Part shown: one piece after another, positions 7,202 through 12,346 of the stretch
Position numbering within the stretch: the first letter of the stretch is position 1
Layout: every line of letters begins with the position of its first letter
Assembly: GCA_028696495.1 (NCBI GenBank)
Contig: JAQVGY010000018.1
Location: forward strand, 1 to 12,346
Direction: 5' to 3'
Source: Atribacterota bacterium
GTDB taxonomy: Bacteria > Atribacterota > Phoenicimicrobiia > Phoenicimicrobiales > Stramentimicrobiaceae
DNA length: 12,346 nt
Made by a program: the position numbers and the translations under genes
The notes under the pieces: model-generated
What the model was told of the DNA's origin: nothing
Database searches by the model: none
What the model saw: only the letters and a program-made list of their open reading frames with translations

Positions 7202-8362
7202 ATGACATACCAGAATAATTTTCTAATTACAGAAAAAGCCAATTCTATTCAACCTTTTATCACTATGGATGTAATGGAAAAGGCCCAGCAACAAGAAAAA
7301 AAAGGTCTTAATATTATCCACATGGAAGTAGGCGAACCTGATTTTGAAACTCCTTCAGTTATTAAAAATGCTGCTATTGAGGCTATTCAAAAAGGAGACA
7401 CCCATTATACCAATAGTTTGGGCAAAATTGAATTTAGAAAAGAAATAGCACATTATTATCAAAAAAAATATAATATAAATTTTTCCCCGGACCAGGTCCT
7501 GGTAACTTCTGGTACATCTCCAGCAATGTATCTAATATTTGCAGCTACTTTGGAGCAGGGTGATGAGGTAATCCTTTCTAACCCATATTATGCCTGTTAC
7601 CCAAAAATAATAAAATTTTTAGGAGGAAATCCGGTTTTTGTTCCCGTTTACGAAGAAGATGGTTTTAAATATGATATAAATGCTATTAAGAAATATATTA
7701 CTCCCAGAACTAAGTTAATTATGGTAAATTCTCCTTCTAATCCTACTGGAATGGTATATGATAAAGAGGACCTGCAGGCTATTGCCGATTTAGGCTATTA
7801 TACTCTTTCAGATGAAATATACCACGGCTTAGTATATAAGGGTGAGGAACATTCTATGTTAGAATTTACAGACCGTACCTTTATTCTTGATGGTTTCTCT
7901 AAACGATATGCTATGACCGGCTGGCGATTGGGGTATTTAATTGCTCCTCAAGAATACATAAGACCATTACAAAAAATCCAACAAAACTTTTTTATCTGTG
8001 CTAATTCATTCATTCAAACAGCCGGCATTGCAGCTTTAAAAAATTGTGATGATGCGGTAAAAAATATGGCTGCGATATATAATAAGAGACGTATTTTTAT
8101 TTTAAAACGATTACAAGATATAGGTATTGCCTGTAAGGTGGAACCCTCTGGCGCTTTTTATGTACTGGCAAATGTTAAAAAATTTAGCAATGATTCTTTC
8201 CGACTAGCCTTTGATATTTTAGATAAAGCAGGAGTGGCATTAACCCCGGGAATTGATTTTGGAGAAAATGCAGAGGGTTATTTAAGAATCTCTTATGCTA
8301 CCTCAATGAATAATATAAGAGAAGGCATGCTACGATTGGAAAAGTATTTTTCAGAATTATGA
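7202..8362 (+). CDS. PLP-dependent class I/II aminotransferase
   Basis: Fold-type I aminotransferase of 386 aa, soluble, transferring an amino group between an amino acid and a 2-oxo acid. The PLP lysine is K234 in GFSKRYAMTGWRLGY. Other cofactor or substrate residues are N180 in NSPSNPTG, D204 and Y207 in DEIYH, and R362 in LRISYA, the carboxylate-binding arginine. The N-terminal MEVGEPDFETP (41-51) and TPGIDFG (348-354) are typical of the aspartate/alanine aminotransferase group. Substrate choice within that group cannot be decided by eye. AGAGGT lies 8 nt before the ATG. The gene probably forms an operon with the glutamate-synthase-like gene upstream, a sensible link since glutamate is the usual amino donor. 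It ends 26 nt from the oppositely directed symporter gene. Confidence 0.92.
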   Translation: MTYQNNFLITEKANSIQPFITMDVMEKAQQQEKKGLNIIHMEVGEPDFETPSVIKNAAIEAIQKGDTHYTNSLGKIEFRKEIAHYYQKKYNINFSPDQVLVTSGTSPAMYLIFAATLEQGDEVILSNPYYACYPKIIKFLGGNPVFVPVYEEDGFKYDINAIKKYITPRTKLIMVNSPSNPTGMVYDKEDLQAIADLGYYTLSDEIYHGLVYKGEEHSMLEFTDRTFILDGFSKRYAMTGWRLGYLIAPQEYIRPLQKIQQNFFICANSFIQTAGIAALKNCDDAVKNMAAIYNKRRIFILKRLQDIGIACKVEPSGAFYVLANVKKFSNDSFRLAFDILDKAGVALTPGIDFGENAEGYLRISYATSMNNIREGMLRLEKYFSEL

Positions 8363-8388
8363 AGAATAACTTTTTTTGATAACCCGTT

Positions 8389-9792
8389 TTAAACATTTTT
8401 GTAAGGAGATTTTAGCAGGCTAATTGCTATAAATACAATAGTAGAGACAATGATACACCATACCCCGGGCCAGATACCAAGAGGGTAATAGCCGGTAAAA
8501 TAAGTAATTACTGTGACCAGTCCCCCTGTAATTATACTACTTAGCGCTGCGGTCAAATCTCGCTTATGCCAGAAAATTCCAAAATAGCTGGGTGCCAGAG
8601 CCAGCAATCCTGCAGAGGACATTACTGATAGCTCGACTATGATACCAAACTTACCCAGAGAAAATAAGAATGCCAAAACCGCAATGACCGGAACCATGAT
8701 TTTACCAAACATTAATTTTGTTTTTTCATCAACTTCAAAAAACTGTCCATATAAGTCTACAGTACACATGGAACTCAAAGTCAGAATAATAGAATTGATA
8801 GTAGAAACTGAAGCGGCTACAATACCTAAAAAGACTATTAGGGCTAACATTGTTGGTGTTTTTTCCAATATTAAGGGAGTAATCATATCTGTATTGTTAA
8901 CCTCAGGAATGATATGCCGGGCAGCTAATCCTAAGTGTATTACAATGAGAGTATAGATGAAGCCAAAGACAGCAAAGCCAATAATCATTGTTTTGAGACT
9001 TCTTTGGTCTTTGGGAATAAACATCCTCTGGGCAACCTGAGGATTGGTTAAGGCAAAGAAAAGCCAGGGAACCGTAAGGCCTAAAAACCTTTGATAGGAC
9101 ATCTTATTTGCTGCCAATAATTCAGTATGCTCAGCCTGGATAATCTTAAAGAATTGGCCAACTCCACCCATAAAATGATTCATAACATAATATAAGAGTA
9201 ATAAAGAAGAAACCAGCATAATTATGGATTGCAAACAATCAGTCCATGCAACAGAACGCATACCAGCCCATAGGGTAAAGACCAGGATTATAATCAGAGT
9301 TATAAAAACACTAACACGGTAAGGTATACCCGTTAAGGTTTCCAGTAGATAACCTATACCGGTGAACTGAACAGACATATAAGGTATTAACATAAGCATA
9401 GAAAATAATGTAGCAATAGCACCCAGTGAACGGCTCTGATATGCTTTGCTCAATAATTCCATAGGTGAAATACAATTATATTTTTTGGCAATGGTCCAGA
9501 AATAAGGAGCAAACAACACTAACAATAATATGGTGCCCATTAAATAAGTCAGCTCAAACCCCATTGCACTTATGCCAACAGAATAGGTCATTCCCACTAA
9601 ACCTACCATCATAAAAGTACTATAGGTTGTAGCACTGTAGGTCATTGCTGAAATAAATCCACCAATAGTACGATTGGCAATGAAGTATTCAGCTATGCCA
9701 GGACCTGTTCTCCTTCTGGCTAAATAGGAGACTATACAGCCCAGCAAAAACCATACTAATAAACCCCAGAGCATAATTGATGTTCTACTCAT
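8389..9792 (-). CDS. Sodium:solute symporter family (SSS) transporter
   Basis: Inner-membrane secondary transporter, 467 aa, almost entirely hydrophobic with about 12-13 helices, a normal size for the SSS (SLC5-type) family. The family signature after helix 5, GMRSVAWTDCLQSIIML at 177-193, is clear. The serine/threonine-rich segment VAASVSTINSI at 325-335 corresponds to the helix that forms part of the sodium site. Early YFIANRTIGG (36-45) is also typical of the family. The substrate cannot be predicted; relatives carry pantothenate, proline, monocarboxylates or sugars. The start codon overlaps the stop of the 62-aa membrane protein (ATGA at 9792-9789), so the two are probably translationally coupled. 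No strong independent Shine-Dalgarno site is seen, which fits coupling. Confidence 0.92.
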   Translation of the reverse strand: MSRTSIMLWGLLVWFLLGCIVSYLARRRTGPGIAEYFIANRTIGGFISAMTYSATTYSTFMMVGLVGMTYSVGISAMGFELTYLMGTILLLVLFAPYFWTIAKKYNCISPMELLSKAYQSRSLGAIATLFSMLMLIPYMSVQFTGIGYLLETLTGIPYRVSVFITLIIILVFTLWAGMRSVAWTDCLQSIIMLVSSLLLLYYVMNHFMGGVGQFFKIIQAEHTELLAANKMSYQRFLGLTVPWLFFALTNPQVAQRMFIPKDQRSLKTMIIGFAVFGFIYTLIVIHLGLAARHIIPEVNNTDMITPLILEKTPTMLALIVFLGIVAASVSTINSIILTLSSMCTVDLYGQFFEVDEKTKLMFGKIMVPVIAVLAFLFSLGKFGIIVELSVMSSAGLLALAPSYFGIFWHKRDLTAALSSIITGGLVTVITYFTGYYPLGIWPGVWCIIVSTIVFIAISLLKSPYKNV

Positions 9793-9977
9793 TTTTGTTC
9801 ACCGCCGGCAATTATTAGCAATCCGTACAAAATTACAGCCAGTGATAGGACTACCCAGAAGAGATAGGCACCAAAAAAAGCAGCAGGCAGTAAAAAAGGG
9901 ACTGTTAGACTGGAAATAATAAAAATAAGAAAAATTATTAATGGTTTCTTTATTAGGTTTAAATCAATCTTATCCAT
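9789..9977 (-). CDS. Small two-helix membrane protein, probable partner subunit of the symporter
   Basis: A 62-aa protein with a short charged N-terminus (MDKIDLNLIKK), two predicted membrane helices (about 12-32 and 37-57) and a short polar tail (GGEQK). Its stop codon overlaps the symporter start by ATGA. In known SSS systems such as PanF with YhdT, and in DUF3311- or DUF4212-type pairs, a small two-helix protein is encoded directly before the transporter. This one fits that layout, though I cannot assign it to one of those families by sequence. Infer: assembly or activity partner of the symporter. ACGGAG lies about 9-10 nt before the ATG. The histidine phosphatase gene is 48 nt upstream. 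Confidence 0.75.
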   Translation of the reverse strand: MDKIDLNLIKKPLIIFLIFIISSLTVPFLLPAAFFGAYLFWVVLSLAVILYGLLIIAGGEQK

Positions 9978-10025
9978 TACTTTCTACTCCGTTTTGCCGT
10001 TTGTCAAAATTAAAAGATTTCCCTA

Positions 10026-10673
10026 TCATACCCATTCGGAAATAAATTCACTGAGATGTCTGTTCTGGTTCAATTGGACCAGGGTGTAACCCAATCCCTT
10101 TTTGTAATGCAGAATGGAATAAGCTGCAGTATCTATGTGGATACGCCAGAAATAAGGTTTGCCTATTTTTAAACAGGAGGCAATCAGCGGTTTTAAGACA
10201 GCTCGGTGGGAAACGATTATCACTGTCTTACCATTAAAATCCTTGACAATTCTATCCAGTTCTTTTCTGGCTCTTTTTTGAACCTGTTGTAGAGTTTCTA
10301 TACCTGGTACTGACAGTTTTTCTGGTTTATTTAACCAGATTTCCCATTGTTCTGGGTATTCCCGGGCAATGACCTGCTTGGCCTGTCCCTCCCAGGGACC
10401 CAATTCAATATTATTAATTCCCTCGCGTATTTCAATCTCAGTGTGACACTCCCTGCCGATGATAAGTGCAGTCTGTCTGGCACGTGAAAGCGGACCGGTA
10501 AATATCCTAAATGGGTTATATTGCTTCATCTCGATGGCCAATTCTTTAGCCTGAATAAGTCCTTGTTCATTTAAAGGGAAGTCACTTCTTCCCCTGAATA
10601 GACCTTCTCTATTGCCCTTGCATTCACCATGTCGTACCAAAATAACCTTAGTTCGAACTTTATTATCACCCAC
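10026..10673 (-). CDS. Histidine phosphatase (phosphoglycerate-mutase-like) family protein
   Basis: Soluble phosphatase or mutase of 215 aa that works through a phosphohistidine. The catalytic RHG is at 14-16 (LVRHGE, H15 nucleophile). R64 in PLSRARQTA binds phosphate, E90 in NNIELGPWEG is the acid/base, and the second histidine is H156 in IVSHRAV. The spacing matches cofactor-dependent phosphoglycerate-mutase-like phosphatases. GPWEG rather than the mutase pattern favours a phosphatase, such as the alpha-ribazole-phosphatase or broad-range type, but no cobalamin genes are nearby. The start is GTG at 10673, preceded by AAGGGA about 10 nt upstream; no in-frame ATG lies between it and the RHG motif. 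It stands between the PgsW-like gene (86 nt upstream) and the symporter pair (48 nt downstream). Confidence 0.92.
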   Translation of the reverse strand: MGDNKVRTKVILVRHGECKGNREGLFRGRSDFPLNEQGLIQAKELAIEMKQYNPFRIFTGPLSRARQTALIIGRECHTEIEIREGINNIELGPWEGQAKQVIAREYPEQWEIWLNKPEKLSVPGIETLQQVQKRARKELDRIVKDFNGKTVIIVSHRAVLKPLIASCLKIGKPYFWRIHIDTAAYSILHYKKGLGYTLVQLNQNRHLSEFISEWV

Positions 10674-10713
10674 TCAATTAAAATCCCTTTTCACAATTTA
10701 GTTAATTAGCACT

Positions 10714-10742
10714 ATTCTATATCTATTTTCAAGAAAATACAA
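10714..10742 (-). promoter_or_regulatory. Candidate promoter for the histidine phosphatase and transporter genes
   Basis: On the minus strand TTGTAT (10742-10737) is followed by a 17-nt spacer and TAGAAT (10719-10714), five of six matches to the -10 consensus. It lies in the 86-nt gap after the PgsW-like gene and would give a leader of about 34 nt before GTG 10673. If real, the phosphatase and symporter genes can be expressed apart from the PgsW-like gene. Confidence 0.4.
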
Positions 10743-10759
10743 TTAATTTCTCATATTTT

Positions 10760-11842
10760 TCATAAGTTAAATTTTTTAAAATAAATAAGCAAACCTATTG
10801 CTACCAGTATTGTAAACAGAATAATCCATTTTTGTATTCTATATTGGTAGTATATTTCGGATTGGCCAATTTTAGGAAAAGGAATGGGATCTATAGGTAT
10901 ACCATTTTTTAAAGCTAAGTCTCTAATGTTTAATAGATGAATTACCGGAATGCCAGCAGCCAAAAAATCAAATAACAGTCCTCTCTCCGGGACAGATGGG
11001 ATTTCCACCCCTCCAAGCACCAGGCCATTAGGGAAGTTAATGGAATTAATCGTGTCTCCAAAATTTGCAGAAGCTCCTCCAATATTGACAAATAGTTTAA
11101 TAGATTTTTCTCCGGCTGTTCCCTGATAAATTCTTATTCTTTCTCTAATATTAGTAACCAGACTACCGGTATTTATAAAATGAGTATTTGATTGTTCTGC
11201 AATATTTTCAATAGTCTTTCTGGAATCAGGAAAAAACATTCCTTCTGCCTGATCATGGTTTCCTCCCATAGATACTGCTGAAAGTTTATAGTTGATAATA
11301 TTTTTCTGATTTAAAATGTTCAGCATATCGATAAAAGTAAAATTGGGAATTGTTGCACCATATTCGGAAGCACCTATAGCATAGATGGTAATAGGAGAAA
11401 GTTTCATCGCTTCACTTGCTGCCAGAGTAGCCAGTAGCAAAGCAGGGAATGAGCCACTGGAACCGATAGCAATTACATCACCGGGTCTTAAATCAACTTG
11501 CTGAAAGTATTTCACCATTAGGGCGGCAAAATCTGGGTTAGTAGAAGTTCTTTTTGCACTTAAATTACCCAGAGTTGTAGTCAATATGGTATATTCTTCT
11601 CCAATTAGACCGGTTTTGTTGGGATCTAATTGTATATTAACAGGTATACCTCTTTCTTCTCTATCTGCCCTGATTGCTTCTATTGCCTCTGACATGATAT
11701 TTGCTGCCTGAATTTGCAATTGTGAATAAGAGGTTATTGTTTTCACTTTAGTGGTTTCAGTGAGGGTTAATCCTAAAATGAGAGTTATTAGAATGAGAAT
11801 CAAGTATTTAATTTTTATCTTATATTTAACCCAACTCCTCAT
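10760..11842 (-). CDS. pgsW: Poly-gamma-glutamate system protein (PgsW-like)
   Basis: Membrane-anchored protein of 360 aa from ATG 11842. It has a basic N-terminus, one helix at about 12-29, a large domain probably outside the membrane, and a second helix at about 339-355 with a basic tail. The domain opens with segments typical of the family: EAIRADREERGIP, then LDPNKTGLIG, then KRTSTNPDFAAL. GSSGSFPA follows at 127-134. Such proteins are named from their place in poly-gamma-glutamate synthesis operons; their exact job is unknown. Start uncertain: no good Shine-Dalgarno site precedes ATG 11842, and a TTG at 11920 would add 26 residues after a marginal AGGA. I prefer the ATG because the N-terminus then begins just before the helix, as usual for such anchors. 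No PgsB or PgsC gene is in view. Confidence 0.85.
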   Translation of the reverse strand: MRSWVKYKIKIKYLILILITLILGLTLTETTKVKTITSYSQLQIQAANIMSEAIEAIRADREERGIPVNIQLDPNKTGLIGEEYTILTTTLGNLSAKRTSTNPDFAALMVKYFQQVDLRPGDVIAIGSSGSFPALLLATLAASEAMKLSPITIYAIGASEYGATIPNFTFIDMLNILNQKNIINYKLSAVSMGGNHDQAEGMFFPDSRKTIENIAEQSNTHFINTGSLVTNIRERIRIYQGTAGEKSIKLFVNIGGASANFGDTINSINFPNGLVLGGVEIPSVPERGLLFDFLAAGIPVIHLLNIRDLALKNGIPIDPIPFPKIGQSEIYYQYRIQKWIILFTILVAIGLLIYFKKFNL

Positions 11843-12118
11843 GTTTAACCAATCTGAAAAAAATGATAATATGCCCCCATCTGTGACTTTCTTAATAAAA
11901 AGTCCGGGCTTTAAAAACAATTACGTAATAGTCCTAGAACAGAAAAATGAGCAGATATCGCAGATGTCTTCGTATAATATTTCAATGGTTATTTTTAGCA
12001 GATTGAAGGTTTATTAGAACCTGAACAGAAAATAATGCTTCTATTTCAAATCTCAGGTAATCAGTGTAATACCGTTAATAATAGGTAGGTGGCAGATGAT
12101 TTCAAATTGCCTCAATTG

Positions 12119-12340
12119 TTAAACTGGAATGATACCAAATATACCTAAGATGGCGATAAATAATCCCACATACCCCAGTAAACCTAAATACTCTAATTCC
12201 TTTCGTATAAATCTAAAATAGGAAAAGAAGACAAAGAAAGTAAAGAATAGTAATTCATAGGGATTGCTGTTAGCAAATCCATAAAAACCCATAAAACCAA
12301 TAAGACCTAAAAATCCATGTAACCAGGGTGGGTATTTCAT
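12119..12340 (-). CDS. Small hydrophobic membrane protein of unknown function
   Basis: A 73-aa protein rich in Gly, Phe, Leu and Ile. It has a Gly/Phe helix at about 9-23, a second hydrophobic stretch at 27-42, a charged break (RFIRKELEY, 43-51) and a last helix at 52-71 with repeated LG, GL and GI steps. The pattern of short LGFxGF-like repeats recalls small membrane proteins grouped under DUF3796, but I cannot confirm membership. The start lies 6 nt from the right edge, so its ribosome binding site is out of view and a longer N-terminus is possible. It is on the same strand as the PgsW-like gene, 276 nt upstream of it, which is too far to argue for coupling. Confidence 0.6.
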   Translation of the reverse strand: MKYPPWLHGFLGLIGFMGFYGFANSNPYELLFFTFFVFFSYFRFIRKELEYLGLLGYVGLFIAILGIFGIIPV

Positions 12341-12346
12341 TTTAAT

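Noticed and set aside
8363..8388. Shared bidirectional terminator between the convergent aminotransferase and symporter genes
   Set aside because: There is a run of seven T residues but no stem longer than about 4 bp beside it.
8639..8956. 105-codon open frame antisense to the symporter gene
   Set aside because: It lies wholly inside the well-supported symporter gene and shows no motif or ribosome binding site.
11751..12017. 88-codon plus-strand open frame overlapping the PgsW-like N-terminus
   Set aside because: Antisense to a recognised gene over about a third of its length, with no recognisable domain and a sequence unlike a real protein.
12105..12117. Hairpin AATTG-CCT-CAATT beside the stop of the 73-aa gene as a terminator
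   Set aside because: Only a 5-bp, AT-rich stem with no following T run on the minus strand.

Overview
The window comes from an AT-rich bacterial chromosome. Its compact metabolic genes have good Shine-Dalgarno sites and mostly short gaps, and one spacer is loaded with short repeats. The gene set (M3 oligopeptidase, beta-CASP nuclease, stand-alone FMN glutamate-synthase-like protein, solute/sodium symporter, poly-gamma-glutamate system protein) fits a low-GC, probably anaerobic bacterium. Atribacterota-like or Firmicutes-like lineages are my guess; there is no rRNA or other phylogenetic marker here to confirm it. I see no tRNA, rRNA, CRISPR array, phage gene or intact transposase.

Left block (1-4911, all minus strand). 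In transcription order it holds a flavodoxin-fold protein, a beta-CASP metallo-beta-lactamase ribonuclease-like protein, an inositol-monophosphatase-family sugar phosphatase, and an oligoendopeptidase F that runs off the left edge. Gaps are 59-102 nt. A possible hairpin and weak terminator follow the nuclease gene.

Centre (4912-5588). This 677-nt divergent spacer holds a REP-like palindrome, several short tandem repeats and a good -35 hexamer facing right. I see no credible gene in it.

Plus-strand pair (5589-8362). An FMN-binding glutamate-synthase-family protein with an N-terminal four-cysteine motif is followed after 53 nt by a fold-type I aminotransferase. The likely theme is amino-acid nitrogen metabolism, but no glutaminase domain or small GltD-type subunit is present.

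Right block (8389-12340, all minus strand, convergent with the pair). In transcription order it holds a 73-aa membrane protein, a PgsW-like poly-gamma-glutamate system protein, a histidine phosphatase, a 62-aa two-helix membrane protein, and a sodium:solute symporter whose start codon overlaps the stop of the 62-aa gene. The last two are probably one transport unit. No poly-gamma-glutamate ligase (PgsB) or PgsC is visible.

I found no convincing new multi-gene system. The points most worth a second look are the Cys-motif glutamate-synthase-like protein beside an aminotransferase, the symporter with its small coupled partner, the orphan PgsW, and the repeat-rich spacer.
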